Assembly (NCBI GenBank): GCA_027067055.1 | Contig: JAMOMK010000088.1 | Coordinates: forward strand, 32,555 to 96,554 | Direction: 5' to 3' | Source of the DNA: Lysobacterales bacterium | GTDB lineage: Bacteria; Pseudomonadota; Gammaproteobacteria; Xanthomonadales; Marinicellaceae | DNA length: 64,000 nt | In this document: piece by piece, positions 25,999 through 35,976 of the stretch | Layout of the letters: every line of letters starts with the position of its first letter | How positions within the stretch are numbered: position 1 is the stretch's first letter | Translations under genes and position numbers: made by a program | Notes under the pieces: model-generated | Seen by the model: only the letters and a program-made list of their open reading frames with translations | The model's database searches: none | What the model was told of the DNA's origin: nothing

Positions 25999-27378
25999 TT
26001 ATTGGTTATTATCTCTTCTTCTTAGATAGTTAAGTAAATCAATGCGTGTGATTAAACCTAAGAACTTATCGTCCTCATCTTTAACAATAGCAATTCTGCC
26101 TTGATCGAATATGGGCAATAGTTTTGCCAATGGACTGGTTACAGGCATAAATTCGAGGTTTGAAGTCATTGCTTCGCTCACTGGGTCTTCAAATTTATCA
26201 TTGTTATCATAGACATACATCATCACATCTGATTCATCGATTATGCCTACAATTTCATCGCCATCCATGATGGGTAATTGTGATACATCGTATAATTTCA
26301 TGCGTTGATAAACGGTAGATAAGGTTTCATGTGGTCGCATGACGATTAAATCATTGCTTTGGTAAGGGCGTGAGATTAAATCACGTAGGTCGTCGTGTTG
26401 CTCAACTTCGATAAAGCCATTGTCCATCATCCAATAATCATTGTACATTTTGGAGAGGTATTTATTACCTGTATCTGCAACCAATGCAACCACACGTTTT
26501 TTTGTTGTTTGTTCTTGGCAATACTTAAGAGCTGCTGTCATCACTGTTCCTGTTGATGAACCACCCAATACGCCTTCTTTAGCGAGTAATTCTCGTGCAG
26601 CTTCAAAACTTTCTTTATCAGAAACGGCATAGGCTTTTGTGACTAATGAAAAATCTGAAATACTGGGTAGAAAATCCTCACCTATGCCTTCGACTTTCCA
26701 TGAACCACTTTTGTCAGACAAATTCTTTTCATTGATGTACTCTGCTAAGATACTGCCAACAGGATCAGCCAATATCATTTCTACTGTTGGGTCTTTTTCT
26801 TTTAAATAAGCGGTTAATCCTGACATCGTTCCACTTGAGCCAACTCCAAAAACAATAGCGTCCATGTCACCATCCATTTGCTCCATAATTTCAGGGCCTG
26901 TTGTGTCAATATGGGCTTGTGGATTGTCTGGATTACCAAATTGGTTGATAAAATAGGCATTGGGAGTTTCTTCAGAAATAGTTTTAGCCAAGTCTTGGTA
27001 ATACTGTGGATGGCCTTTGGCAATATCTGAGCGGGTTAAGACAATTTCTGCCCCCATGGCTTTGAGATTAAATATCTTTTCTTTGCTCATTTTATCAGGG
27101 ATAACCAAAATCAATTTGTAGCCTTTTTGAGCTGCGACTAGAGCAAGACCAATACCTGTGTTACCAGCCGTTCCTTCAACCAACGTTGCGCCCGGTTTTA
27201 AATCACCTCGGTCTTCAGCGGCTTGTATCATGGATAATCCAATTCTGTCCTTGATTGAGCCACCTGGATTTTGGTTTTCGAGTTTTAAATACAAGTCGCA
27301 TAGACCTGTATCTAAATGATTGACTTTGAGCATTGGCGTATTGCCAATTAATTCGAGTACCGAATTAACTATTTTCAT
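25999..27378 (-). CDS. Cystathionine beta-synthase (PLP domain plus CBS pair)
   Basis: Condenses serine and homocysteine to cystathionine in transsulfuration. The 459-residue protein has the PLP lysine K43 in PGGSIKDR, the phosphate loop GTAGNTG (69-75) and a C-terminal Bateman module of two CBS repeats (about 335-459). Cysteine synthase is the alternative, but the CBS pair and total length favour cystathionine beta-synthase. The CBS pair may sense an adenosyl ligand. A CCCCTTAAATG-like leader (GGGGACA on its strand) gives a good ribosome-binding site. Confidence 0.92.
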   Translation of the reverse strand: MKIVNSVLELIGNTPMLKVNHLDTGLCDLYLKLENQNPGGSIKDRIGLSMIQAAEDRGDLKPGATLVEGTAGNTGIGLALVAAQKGYKLILVIPDKMSKEKIFNLKAMGAEIVLTRSDIAKGHPQYYQDLAKTISEETPNAYFINQFGNPDNPQAHIDTTGPEIMEQMDGDMDAIVFGVGSSGTMSGLTAYLKEKDPTVEMILADPVGSILAEYINEKNLSDKSGSWKVEGIGEDFLPSISDFSLVTKAYAVSDKESFEAARELLAKEGVLGGSSTGTVMTAALKYCQEQTTKKRVVALVADTGNKYLSKMYNDYWMMDNGFIEVEQHDDLRDLISRPYQSNDLIVMRPHETLSTVYQRMKLYDVSQLPIMDGDEIVGIIDESDVMMYVYDNNDKFEDPVSEAMTSNLEFMPVTSPLAKLLPIFDQGRIAIVKDEDDKFLGLITRIDLLNYLRRRDNNQ

Positions 27379-27398
27379 ATTGTCCCCTTAAATGAGTA

Positions 27399-28370
27399 TT
27401 ACTGTAGAATGATTATTTCTACGCGTCTGTTTTTTGCTTTGCCCGCTTTTGTGGTATTTTCGGCTACGGGTAGTTCCTCGCCCATACCTACAGCATTTAT
27501 CATTTTAGTAGCGATTCCATTTTTGATTAACAATGATTTAACTGCATCAGCGCGTTGTTGCGAGAGTTGTAGGTTTAATTCATTACTACCTGAGCTATCG
27601 GTATGTCCTTCGATTCTGACCTTTTTATTTGGGTAGGTATTGATAAATGATACCACTTTTGAAAAATTATCAACAGCTTCTTTTTTAATCGTGGACTTGC
27701 CTGAATCAAAGACAAAATCTCCCAGTGTCATCATCAAGCCTTTATCGGTTTTCTCTGTTGCAATTGAGTTGAGTTTTCTGCGTAAGGATTGGGCTTCCTC
27801 ATTGGCAAGCTCCGCTTCTTGTTTGGCAAGTTCGGCTTCTTCGGCTTGCGCTTGTGCGTAAGCTTTTGCTGCCTGAGTTTCTTGTTTGGATAATTCGGCT
27901 TCATTTTGGCTATTTTTTGCCAACAACTCTGCTTGATTTGCTCTTTCATACGCACGTTGTGCCTCTTCTTGCTGAGCAATAAGCATCATTCGAGCCAGTT
28001 CGGCATCGTGGCGAGCCAGTTCGGCTTGAGTTTTTGAAATAGCTACTTCTAGTTGCTGGGCTTTGATGTTTTCTTGTGAAATTTCATTTTGAATCCATTG
28101 CTCTTCAGCAACCAATCGAGCAAAAGCAATATTGTGTTTAGCCTGATAAAGTGCTTGTTCTCTGTACTTGCGTTTGACCTTGTTATTTATTAGTGCTTCT
28201 ACACTTTTTTTAGCGATTTGCTTTTCTGATTTGGCAAAATCTTTGTATTTTTCATCGTAGACTAGGTTGTTGTAATCAGTTTCTAATCCTGCATAATCCA
28301 GTTTATTCTTTTTGGCAAAGGCATGTGTTGTCAATGTCAATAAAAGTGTAAGAATAATAGCTAAACGCAT
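27399..28370 (-). CDS. OmpA-family protein with long coiled-coil region
   Basis: A 323-residue envelope protein. The signal peptide ends near residue 19 (AFA). A DUF4398-like and then strongly helical, alanine/glutamate-rich coiled coil spans about 60-205. The C-terminal OmpA domain (MTLGDFVFDSGKSTIK ... RIEGHTDSSGSNELNLQLSQQRA ... RRVEI) binds peptidoglycan. It overlaps the upstream small gene by one base, so the two are co-translated. Likely a periplasmic tether with its coiled coil reaching a partner; the partner is unknown. Confidence 0.88.
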   Translation of the reverse strand: MRLAIILTLLLTLTTHAFAKKNKLDYAGLETDYNNLVYDEKYKDFAKSEKQIAKKSVEALINNKVKRKYREQALYQAKHNIAFARLVAEEQWIQNEISQENIKAQQLEVAISKTQAELARHDAELARMMLIAQQEEAQRAYERANQAELLAKNSQNEAELSKQETQAAKAYAQAQAEEAELAKQEAELANEEAQSLRRKLNSIATEKTDKGLMMTLGDFVFDSGKSTIKKEAVDNFSKVVSFINTYPNKKVRIEGHTDSSGSNELNLQLSQQRADAVKSLLIKNGIATKMINAVGMGEELPVAENTTKAGKAKNRRVEIIILQ

Positions 28371-28741
28371 TATAATTGCTCCTTTAATTCGTCAAGTATC
28401 TGCTGATTTTCTAAATTTTTATTTTGGATAGCGGAAAGTTGTAAGTTGAGTTTATTCACTTCAGAGCGTTTTTCGATAATTTTTAGATCAGATTTAATTT
28501 CTCTAATTAACTTGCTAAAAAGTTTTTTGTTGCGTTTTTTCTTTGCTTCTTTAGCTAAAATCACTTTCTTTTCAACTGCACTCATTTCTATAGGTGCAGA
28601 ATCTACGTAGCCTTGCTCGTAAGCTTGACTAATCATTTTTTGTACGATTAATATTTCATCTACTTTTGGTGTTTTTGCCTGTAATGAAGAGGCAAAAAGT
28701 AAAATTGTGCCAAATATTAGATTAATTGTTGTTTTACTCAT
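28370..28741 (-). CDS. Small periplasmic helical protein
   Basis: A 123-residue protein with a signal peptide (ending LQA-K, about residue 22) and a lysine/glutamate-rich helical remainder that should form a coiled coil. It resembles DUF4398-type proteins that accompany OmpA-domain proteins, and it overlaps such a gene by one base. The likely role is as a partner of that protein in the periplasm; the family call is tentative. Confidence 0.7.
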   Translation of the reverse strand: MSKTTINLIFGTILLFASSLQAKTPKVDEILIVQKMISQAYEQGYVDSAPIEMSAVEKKVILAKEAKKKRNKKLFSKLIREIKSDLKIIEKRSEVNKLNLQLSAIQNKNLENQQILDELKEQL

Positions 28742-28810
28742 GTTTTAACTATCGGTTTAACTTAACCTTTCTATTTTCTTGTTTATTTGGACATTTATCA
28801 AGTATAAAAA

Positions 28811-28838
28811 TTCAAATCCAGTAAATTTACTATAAAAT
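28811..28838 (+). promoter_or_regulatory. Promoter of the lytic transglycosylase gene, predicted leaderless
   Basis: TTCAAA (28811-28816), a 16-base spacer, and TAAAAT (28833-28838) that ends seven bases before the ATG at 28846. No ribosome-binding site is present. Confidence 0.45.
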
Positions 28839-28845
28839 AAACCTT

Positions 28846-29445
28846 ATGAAATTTGTATATTTATTATTAATCTTGGTTATTGGTGGTGTTACTTCGAGTG
28901 ATGCCAAGTCTTTGCGTGTTTATAAACACATCGATAAGGAAGGAATAATCCATTATTCATCAAAAAAACCCAGAAACCACCATTACAAGATTATCAATGT
29001 AAAATGCCCAGAATGTGGTTGGAAGAATAAAGTTAATTGGCAAACAACTCCTCTAGTGACAGGAAAGTTTGATAAAGAAATCAATGCCGCTGCAAAAAAA
29101 TTCACAGTTGCTCCTTCTCTAATTAAGGCGATTATTCATGCAGAATCGAGTTTTAAACCTGATGCACAATCCAGTGTTGGAGCACAAGGTTTAATGCAAC
29201 TAATGCCAGCAACTCAGAAAATTTATTCTGTTAAAAACCCATTCAATCCTAAACAAAATATCCACGCAGGAACGGCATTAATGAAACATTTGTTAAAGAC
29301 TTACAACAACAATTTAAGTATTGCATTGGCAGCGTATAACTCGGGCGAAGGAGCGGTTAAAAAATACAACAACACTATTCCTCCATACGAAGAAACGGAA
29401 AATTACGTTAGACGAGTAAAAATCCTGCAAAAACGCTACAAATAA
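28846..29445 (+). CDS. Lytic transglycosylase, SLT domain
   Basis: Cleaves peptidoglycan between MurNAc and GlcNAc, leaving anhydro-MurNAc. The 199-residue exported protein has a signal peptide (1-20), a DUF4124-like opening (RVYKHIDKEGIIHYSSKKP) with a CPEC pair (C54, C57), then the SLT fold with catalytic E100 in IIHAESSF, GAQGLMQLMPATQ and ALAAYNSGEGAV. The anhydro-MurNAc kinase gene in this window would recycle its product. Confidence 0.92.
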   Translation: MKFVYLLLILVIGGVTSSDAKSLRVYKHIDKEGIIHYSSKKPRNHHYKIINVKCPECGWKNKVNWQTTPLVTGKFDKEINAAAKKFTVAPSLIKAIIHAESSFKPDAQSSVGAQGLMQLMPATQKIYSVKNPFNPKQNIHAGTALMKHLLKTYNNNLSIALAAYNSGEGAVKKYNNTIPPYEETENYVRRVKILQKRYK

Positions 29446-29457
29446 ACTAAATTGACT

Positions 29458-29847
29458 TTATTTGTCTTCCTCATAAGGAAATTTCACATGCCCCAATCGC
29501 ACTAAGAAAACGGCAATAGTTAACGACAACAAAGTGACACCTATCCCTAGCATATCCCAAGGAGCTAACTCTTTTGAGCCCAAAATAATGTACCTGGCTA
29601 AGGCTACTATTGCGATATAAATAGGAAACCGAACGGGCAACATGTTCTTTTCATAGTAAATACCAATCATGGTAATCACTTCTAAATAAATAAATAATAA
29701 CAATAGGTCACTTAAAGCCACATTACCATGTTCAATCATCACCCAAACTTCTTGCCCAATGGCAATAATAGTTGCGATGGAAATAATCACCAAACCAGTG
29801 ATTTCTAATACTTTTAATCCTTTTTTGAAAATTGTACCATCTTTCAT
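29458..29847 (-). CDS. PsiE-family membrane protein
   Basis: A 129-residue inner-membrane protein with four hydrophobic segments. The IYLEVITMIGIYYE and PVRFPIYIAIVALARYIIL segments are typical of the phosphate-starvation-inducible PsiE family, whose biochemical role is unknown. It converges on the lytic transglycosylase gene (12 bases between stops) and follows tyrS on the same strand. Confidence 0.88.
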   Translation of the reverse strand: MKDGTIFKKGLKVLEITGLVIISIATIIAIGQEVWVMIEHGNVALSDLLLLFIYLEVITMIGIYYEKNMLPVRFPIYIAIVALARYIILGSKELAPWDMLGIGVTLLSLTIAVFLVRLGHVKFPYEEDK

Positions 29848-29897
29848 TTTACTGTCTCTTTATTAAAAATAATTCATACGGATAGTTTGTCACATTG

Positions 29898-31097
29898 CTA
29901 GTTGACTGATATCTTAGCAAATTTACGTTTTCCTACTTGAAAAATGGCTTGTGTACCTGCGGTGATTTGTTGTTTAGGATCCGAGACTTTTTCACCATTT
30001 ATACTTACGGCATTTTGTTTTACCATGCGCATGGCATCAGAGGTACTAACACACAATCCTGCATTCTTAAGTAACAGAGCTAAGCCAATTTCACCACTTT
30101 CTAATGACTCGATGGTTAACTCAGGAATGTCATCAGGAATTGCTCCTTTTTGAAATTGGTTTTTAAATCCTGCTAATGCACCATCTGCGGCTTCTTTTCC
30201 ATGAAATCGCTCAACAATTTCAAGTCCGAGGATGAATTTAATATCGCGTGGATTTTTACCATCCGACATTTCTTGTTTGAATGTGGTAATTTCACTGTTT
30301 GATTTAAAGCTTAATAAATCAAAATAACGCCACATTAACTCATCAGAAATTGACATGATTTTACCAAACATATCCTTTGGTGCATCTTCAATACCGATAT
30401 AGTTACCCAGTGATTTTGACATCTTTTGAACGCCATCAAGCCCTTCCAGCAACGGCATGGTCATGACCACTTGCGGTTCTTGACCAAATTGTCCTTGCAA
30501 GGTTCTGCCCATTAATAAGTTGAATCTTTGGTCGGTTCCACCCAATTCAATATCAGTTTTCATGGCAACAGAATCATATCCCTGAACCAGTGGGTACATA
30601 AATTCATGAATAGCGATTGGTTGTTGTGAACCAAAACGCTTAGAAAAATCATCGCGTTCCAACATGCGAGCAACGGTATACCGCGAAGCCAAATCAACCA
30701 TGCCATCAGCACCTAGTTTATTCATCCAAGTTGAGTTAAATGCAATCTTTGTTTTATCTTTGTCTAATATTTTAAAAATTTGCTGTTGATATGTTTCGGC
30801 ATTTTCATTGACTTGCTCACGGGTTAATATTTTACGTGTATCACTTTTTCCTGTTGGGTCACCAATCATACCAGTAAAATCACCAATCAAAAAAGTAACT
30901 TCATGCCCTAATTGTTGAAATTGGGCCATTTTATTAATCAATACGGTGTGACCAATATGTAAATCTGGAGCTGTTGGATCAAACCCTGCTTTTATCTGTA
31001 AAGGTTTGCCTTTTTTGAGTTTTTTCTCTAGTTCTTCGAGTTTGATGACATCTTCGGTGCCACGTGTTAACAAATCTAAAGATTCTTGAATTGACAT
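29898..31097 (-). CDS. tyrS: Tyrosyl-tRNA synthetase
   Basis: Charges tRNA-Tyr. The 399-residue class I enzyme has HIGH at 47-50 and KMSKS at 225-229 and ends with an S4 RNA-binding domain ([19 protein letters not shown]). The length and HIGH motif fit the TyrZ-type subgroup. An AAGGAAAC site precedes the ATG. It diverges from an M23 peptidase gene followed by anmK, a conserved gammaproteobacterial arrangement. Confidence 0.97.
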   Translation of the reverse strand: MSIQESLDLLTRGTEDVIKLEELEKKLKKGKPLQIKAGFDPTAPDLHIGHTVLINKMAQFQQLGHEVTFLIGDFTGMIGDPTGKSDTRKILTREQVNENAETYQQQIFKILDKDKTKIAFNSTWMNKLGADGMVDLASRYTVARMLERDDFSKRFGSQQPIAIHEFMYPLVQGYDSVAMKTDIELGGTDQRFNLLMGRTLQGQFGQEPQVVMTMPLLEGLDGVQKMSKSLGNYIGIEDAPKDMFGKIMSISDELMWRYFDLLSFKSNSEITTFKQEMSDGKNPRDIKFILGLEIVERFHGKEAADGALAGFKNQFQKGAIPDDIPELTIESLESGEIGLALLLKNAGLCVSTSDAMRMVKQNAVSINGEKVSDPKQQITAGTQAIFQVGKRKFAKISVN

Positions 31098-31225
31098 TGA
31101 GTTTCCTTGTATTGATTTTTAAAAAAGCCTATTTTAACTGAAAATTTGGATTAATAGTAAGCTTCTATTGACGAAATTGCGTAACTATATTATCTTTGCC
31201 ACTGTTTTAATACATTTTATTACTT

Positions 31226-32593
31226 TTGCGAAACAAACCAACACAAGCTGTTTTCAAAAACACTAGCCATTCTTCTGTTAAGCGCTCCTTTAAGCTTAAT
31301 AAACAACCCATTTTTGTCGTTATGGCATCTGTGGCTGTTTTGAGTCTATTGTATGCATTTTCTGGCACCTCTCAAAAAGATAATTATCCAGTTGTACAAG
31401 CTCAAAATGTTGATTTGAATTTACCCATTGCACCATTACTCAGTTATGTCCCTGAACAAAGCCAAAAGAGTGAAACACAATGGCAGTTTGTTACGGTAAA
31501 AAAAGGACAAACTTTATCCAGTATTTTTGATGACATGGATTTGTCACAATCTTTGTTGTACAAAATTATTCATAGTAATAAAGAAGCCAAGAAACTGACA
31601 AAAATCTTCCCTGGAGCTGCTATCGGATTTGTTAAAGATGCGAATGGCAAGTTTGAGCAACTCAAGTATAAGTTATCAGAAACACAAGAACTATTTGTTA
31701 AACAACAAGATGAGCAATTAATCACGCAAGTTGTAGTGCTGCCACTAGAGACCAGTATTCATAATGCTAAAGGAACTATAACCGGCTCACTATTTAATGC
31801 TGGCAAAGCAGCGGATTTAACTGACAACATGGTTATGCAGTTGGCTAATATTTTTGCTTGGGATATTGATTTTATTTTAGATATTCGTAGTGGTGATAGT
31901 TTTAGCTTGATTTATGAAAAGATTGAACAAGATGGTGAATTTATCCGTGATGGTAAGATATTAGCGGCATCATTTACAAACCAAGGTGAAACGTTCACAG
32001 CCGTAGCATTTGATGATGGAAGTGGTGTGAGTTATTATAATCCTGAAGGGCGTAATATGAAAAAAGCCTTCTTGCGTGCTCCACTAAATTTTTCTTATAT
32101 TTCATCAAATTTCAACCCTAAACGCTTTCATCCCGTACAAAAAAGAGTTAAAGCTCATCGCGGTATAGATTATGCTGCGCCACGCGGCACACCAATTTTT
32201 GCAGCTGGTGATGGCAAAGTTATACGTTCGTCCTACAGTAAATACAATGGTAACCATATTTTTATTAAACACCCCAGTGGTATCGTGACCAAATATCTTC
32301 ACCTGACAAAAAAGTATGTAAAAAAAGGCGCACGAGTCAAACAAGGTAAAACTATTGGGACTTTAGGTTCAACAGGTATGGTAACAGGGCCTCATTTGCA
32401 TTATGAATTTGTCTTAAATGGTGTGCATCGCAACCCAAGAACTGTCAAGTTACCCAAAGCCAGCCCATTGAAAAAAAGTAAAATGCCTGAGTTTAAAAGT
32501 TATGCTGGACCAATTTTATCGCAATTGGATAGCATAAATTTTGATGCTAAAAATATTGCCCAGACTAAAGTTGCCAAAACAAAAAGCTCTTGA
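31226..32593 (+). CDS. M23 peptidoglycan endopeptidase with OapA/LysM-like domain (MepM-type)
   Basis: A membrane-anchored wall hydrolase. The 455-residue protein has one N-terminal transmembrane segment (about 29-46), an OapA/LysM-like region (WQFVTVKKGQTLSSIFDDMDLS) and a catalytic M23 domain with intact zinc ligands, HRGID and HLHYEF. It probably cuts cross-links to allow wall growth. The start is TTG at 31226; no ATG is available before the membrane segment. anmK overlaps its end by four bases. Confidence 0.9.
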   Translation: MRNKPTQAVFKNTSHSSVKRSFKLNKQPIFVVMASVAVLSLLYAFSGTSQKDNYPVVQAQNVDLNLPIAPLLSYVPEQSQKSETQWQFVTVKKGQTLSSIFDDMDLSQSLLYKIIHSNKEAKKLTKIFPGAAIGFVKDANGKFEQLKYKLSETQELFVKQQDEQLITQVVVLPLETSIHNAKGTITGSLFNAGKAADLTDNMVMQLANIFAWDIDFILDIRSGDSFSLIYEKIEQDGEFIRDGKILAASFTNQGETFTAVAFDDGSGVSYYNPEGRNMKKAFLRAPLNFSYISSNFNPKRFHPVQKRVKAHRGIDYAAPRGTPIFAAGDGKVIRSSYSKYNGNHIFIKHPSGIVTKYLHLTKKYVKKGARVKQGKTIGTLGSTGMVTGPHLHYEFVLNGVHRNPRTVKLPKASPLKKSKMPEFKSYAGPILSQLDSINFDAKNIAQTKVAKTKSS

Positions 32594-33687
32594 GTTATTA
32601 TATTGGCTTATTGTCAGGAACCAGTGTCGATGGTATTGATGCAGCGATAGTTAAAATTGCCACTGGCGAAATTACGCTGATTGCAACACACGAACAATCT
32701 TTTTCTGCTGATTTAAAGCATCAAGTTCAGAGCCTAATCAAAACCCAACAAACCACACTGGCTAATTATGCCAATTGTGATATTTTATTGGCAGAAGAGT
32801 TTTCCGCAGCGGTCAATGCTCTGGTTGCAAAATCTAATCTTAAAGCAAAAGATATTGTTGCTATCGGTTCACATGGGCAAACTATTTATCATCAACCCAA
32901 TAGTGATAGTCAGAATAAACGTACAACCATTCAAATTGGTTCACCACATAACATTGCTGCAAAAACAGGTATAGATGTGGTGGCAAATTTTCGACAGATG
33001 GATATGGCTTTAGACGGACAAGGTGCTCCATTAGCACCAACTCTGCATGAAAAACTCTACAATAAAAACCAACAAAACAGGGCGGTTGTTAATTTAGGAG
33101 GTATAGCCAATATCAGTTTCTTTGGTAAAGACTTTCCTCAAGTTATTGGTTTTGATACGGGCCCTGCCAATTGTTTATTGGATGAATGGATAAATATTCA
33201 TCAGAATAAGAGTTATGATAAAGACGGTGATTGGGCACAACAAGGTAAATTGAATAAAGCTTTACTTGAACAGATGTTATCCGATGATTATTTTCAAAAG
33301 TTAGCACCCAAAAGCACAGGACGGGAATACTTTAACCAAAAATGGCTAGAAAACTTCACGGAACAACTCAAAACAACATCATCAGTTGATGTTCAAAACA
33401 CCTTAACTCACCTAACGGCAAAATCAATTGCCAATGAAATAAGCAAGCAATCAGCGACAATAGATAAAATTATTGTGATGGGTGGTGGAGCGTATAATGC
33501 CTATCTTGTGCAATTAATTGGAAAATATACACGGGTTCAGGTAGAAGTAGCAAAAAATGCCAATTGGATAGAAGCCATTTTGTTCGCCTACCTTGCAGAA
33601 AGACGAATCAATCAACAGCAACTGGATTTATTCAGTATTACAGGTAGTGAAGTGCCTTTACTGCTTGGTGATATTATTAAGAAGTGA
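32590..33687 (+). CDS. anmK: Anhydro-N-acetylmuramic acid kinase
   Basis: Phosphorylates and opens 1,6-anhydro-MurNAc during cell-wall recycling. The 365-residue protein starts SYYIGLLSGTSVDGIDAA, the ATP-binding phosphate loop, and contains GQTIYHQP, RQMDMALDGQGAPLAPTLHEKLY and NLGGIANIS, all family signatures. The start is TTG, overlapping the M23 stop. Its pairing with a wall hydrolase is functionally consistent. Confidence 0.96.
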   Translation: MSYYIGLLSGTSVDGIDAAIVKIATGEITLIATHEQSFSADLKHQVQSLIKTQQTTLANYANCDILLAEEFSAAVNALVAKSNLKAKDIVAIGSHGQTIYHQPNSDSQNKRTTIQIGSPHNIAAKTGIDVVANFRQMDMALDGQGAPLAPTLHEKLYNKNQQNRAVVNLGGIANISFFGKDFPQVIGFDTGPANCLLDEWINIHQNKSYDKDGDWAQQGKLNKALLEQMLSDDYFQKLAPKSTGREYFNQKWLENFTEQLKTTSSVDVQNTLTHLTAKSIANEISKQSATIDKIIVMGGGAYNAYLVQLIGKYTRVQVEVAKNANWIEAILFAYLAERRINQQQLDLFSITGSEVPLLLGDIIKK

Positions 33688-33723
33688 TAAAATCATCCGT
33701 TTTGTAACAAACTGGAAAATACA

Positions 33724-34932
33724 GTGCAAAACAACGACACCATTCAAGCTATTTTAGAAGATCAACCACATCAAATCATTTCACAAGACGGCGTTAATTT
33801 CGTTATATTGGGAACAGCCCATGTTTCACAAACATCTGTTGATAAGGTTAATGAACTACTCGATACCACCGAGTTTGATACAGTTGCCATAGAATTGGAT
33901 GACATGCGTTTTGATGCCATGACCAATCCAGATAAATATAAAAAAATGGATTTAATCCAAATCATTAAAAACAAACAAACTGGCATGATTGCCGTCAATT
34001 TAGCCTTATCGGCTTATCAAAATCGTTTGGCTGAACAACTCGGTGTCGAACCGGGTGCTGAAATGAAGGCTGCCATAACCCAAGCTAAAGATAAAGGTTT
34101 GACTTTATGGAAAATTGACAGAAATATCCGTACCACCATGAAACGTGCTTGGCGCAACATGAAGTTTCTAGATAAAATGGGTTTGATGTTTAGTTTTGGT
34201 GGTTTCTTTGAAAATGAAGAAATTTCTGCCGAAGAAATCGAAAAACTTAAAACAGGTGATGTACTTGAAAGTACCTTTTCAGATTTTGCCGATGAATCAC
34301 AACCACTTTATACCAGTTTAATTCATGAACGTGACGAATACATGGCTGCACGTTTACTGCAAGAAACTAAAGAAACAGAATCTAAAAACATATTGGTTGT
34401 TATCGGTGCAGGTCATTTAAAAGGCATGAGTCAAGCCATCAAAGACAAAATTGAAGCCGATAAAACAATTGAAGAATTAGATGTTATTCCACCAGGAGCT
34501 AAATGGGTAAAATTTATCCCATGGATAATTACTGCTGTTATTATTGCGGGATTTACCATTGGTTTTAGCCGTTCACCCGAACTGGGTTGGGATTTAATCA
34601 AAACATGGGTATTATTTAATGGTGTGTTAGCCGCTGTAGGTGCCGCCGTTGCCCGTGCGCATATCGTTACCATTGTTACGGCTTTTTTTGCAGCGCCTAT
34701 CACTTCACTTAATCCAGCTGTAGCTGCAGGAATGGTTGCCGCCTTGGTTGAAATCTATTTCAGGAAACCCAAAGTAGGAGATTTTGAAGCCTTACAAAAA
34801 GATGCTACGCAGTTAAAGGGCTGGTTTAAAAACCCAGTGACACGAATATTGTTGGTCTTTATCTTAACTAATTTAGGTTCTGCCATTGGTACATGGGTTT
34901 CGGGCTTTAAAATCGCAGCTGCTTTAGTGTAG
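33724..34932 (+). CDS. TraB-family membrane protein
   Basis: A 402-residue protein with the TraB/GumN N-terminal domain: GTAHVS (30-35), AIELD (55-59) and GAGHLKG near residue 226, three motifs shared with the Tiki/PrgY fold of putative metalloproteases. The last 140 residues contain three to four transmembrane segments. The family includes the pheromone-shutdown protein PrgY, but the bacterial chromosomal members are not characterised. The start is GTG, preceded by TGGAAA. Confidence 0.88.
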   Translation: MQNNDTIQAILEDQPHQIISQDGVNFVILGTAHVSQTSVDKVNELLDTTEFDTVAIELDDMRFDAMTNPDKYKKMDLIQIIKNKQTGMIAVNLALSAYQNRLAEQLGVEPGAEMKAAITQAKDKGLTLWKIDRNIRTTMKRAWRNMKFLDKMGLMFSFGGFFENEEISAEEIEKLKTGDVLESTFSDFADESQPLYTSLIHERDEYMAARLLQETKETESKNILVVIGAGHLKGMSQAIKDKIEADKTIEELDVIPPGAKWVKFIPWIITAVIIAGFTIGFSRSPELGWDLIKTWVLFNGVLAAVGAAVARAHIVTIVTAFFAAPITSLNPAVAAGMVAALVEIYFRKPKVGDFEALQKDATQLKGWFKNPVTRILLVFILTNLGSAIGTWVSGFKIAAALV

Positions 34933-35128
34933 TTTCTGTAGAAAATTCTTTAATCATAAGCTTTTTCTTGAATTTTCTAGGTGCATCAAGGATTTCTGTT
35001 ATTATCGTATTTTCATTATTGTGATTTGGAGATTATATTAATAGTAGCTTTATATGACCTTTGGCACTTAATTTTTGTTAATTTGTTTTGTAACCTTACA
35101 ACCCTAAAAATAAAAATAGGTAAGGCTC

Positions 35129-35776
35129 ATGAATAAAATTATCCAATTTGGTGAAATGGTTGATGGTTACACTATTCCTGTATTAAATGAGCGAGAGGTG
35201 CGAGCTGCTGCTGGGCTTTATTTTTCACCATTGTTCATATCCTTGATGATGGCTCTCTTTAAAGAAGATTTAACGATGGTTAAATACGTAATTACTTTTT
35301 TTCTAACAGATTTCATTGTACGAATTTTTATTAACCCAAAATATTCTCCCTCCTTAATATTAGCTCGTTTAATTGTTGGTCGTCAAAATCCCGAATATGT
35401 AGGAGCACCTCAAAAGAAATTTGCTTGGTGGATTGGGTTTGTGTTGGCTGTATTAATGTTTGTACACATAGTCATTCTCAATGCTTACAGTGAAATTTCT
35501 GGCATATCTTGTCTGTTATGTCTTATTTTTCTTTTCTTCGAGTCTTCTTTTGGTATATGTATTGGTTGCAAGATATATGCACTAATTAATAAAGGAAATG
35601 TACGGTATTGCCCAGGAGAAGTTTGTGATCCTTTAGTAAGAAAAGAAATACAAAAAACATCTTGGAATCAATTATTGACACTTATAATTTTTATCGTCTA
35701 TGCTGTGGCGACTATTTTCTTCTTAGGTGAAAATTTCAGTCAGCCAGCTAGAGAATTATGGAGTCTTTTTGAATAA
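35129..35776 (+). CDS. DUF4395 domain-containing membrane protein
   Basis: A 215-residue inner-membrane protein with four to five hydrophobic segments. The opening DGYTIPVLNEREVRAAAG, the QNPEYVGAPQKKFAWWIG segment and the FGICIGCKIY motif define DUF4395. The two cysteines of CIGC could be redox-active, and an adjacent FCPGEVCDP-like segment (YCPGEVCDP) holds two more. Some members sit near thioredoxin-like genes; none is adjacent here. An AGGTAAGG site precedes the start. Confidence 0.85.
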   Translation: MNKIIQFGEMVDGYTIPVLNEREVRAAAGLYFSPLFISLMMALFKEDLTMVKYVITFFLTDFIVRIFINPKYSPSLILARLIVGRQNPEYVGAPQKKFAWWIGFVLAVLMFVHIVILNAYSEISGISCLLCLIFLFFESSFGICIGCKIYALINKGNVRYCPGEVCDPLVRKEIQKTSWNQLLTLIIFIVYAVATIFFLGENFSQPARELWSLFE

Positions 35777-35793
35777 GGAGGTGTACCAAATAC

Positions 35794-35876
35794 CTAGCCC
35801 GAATATTTCATAGAATAAGCCAAAAACAAGATATTTATCTTTAAAACTCCATTCTCTTATGAAATGTTTGGGCTAG
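35794..35876. repeat. REP-like inverted repeat with about 20-base arms
   Basis: CTAGCCCGAATATTTCATAG (left) pairs with the complement of the right arm ending TTTGGGCTAG, across a 35-base AT-rich middle. It lies between the DUF4395 gene and its terminator. Confidence 0.7.
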
Positions 35877-35881
35877 CTAAG

Positions 35882-35918
35882 AACCAACTATCTTTTATTG
35901 AACGATAGTTGGTTTTCC
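35882..35918 (+). terminator. Rho-independent terminator
   Basis: A perfect 11-base stem (AACCAACTATC/GATAGTTGGTT) with an 11-base loop followed by TTCCTT; its T-run is partly within the stem end. Placed after DUF4395. Confidence 0.75.
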
Positions 35919-35976
35919 TTGTCATAAATTTTTCATAAAATTCGTATTAATAAGCAGGTATAAAAAACACGGTTTA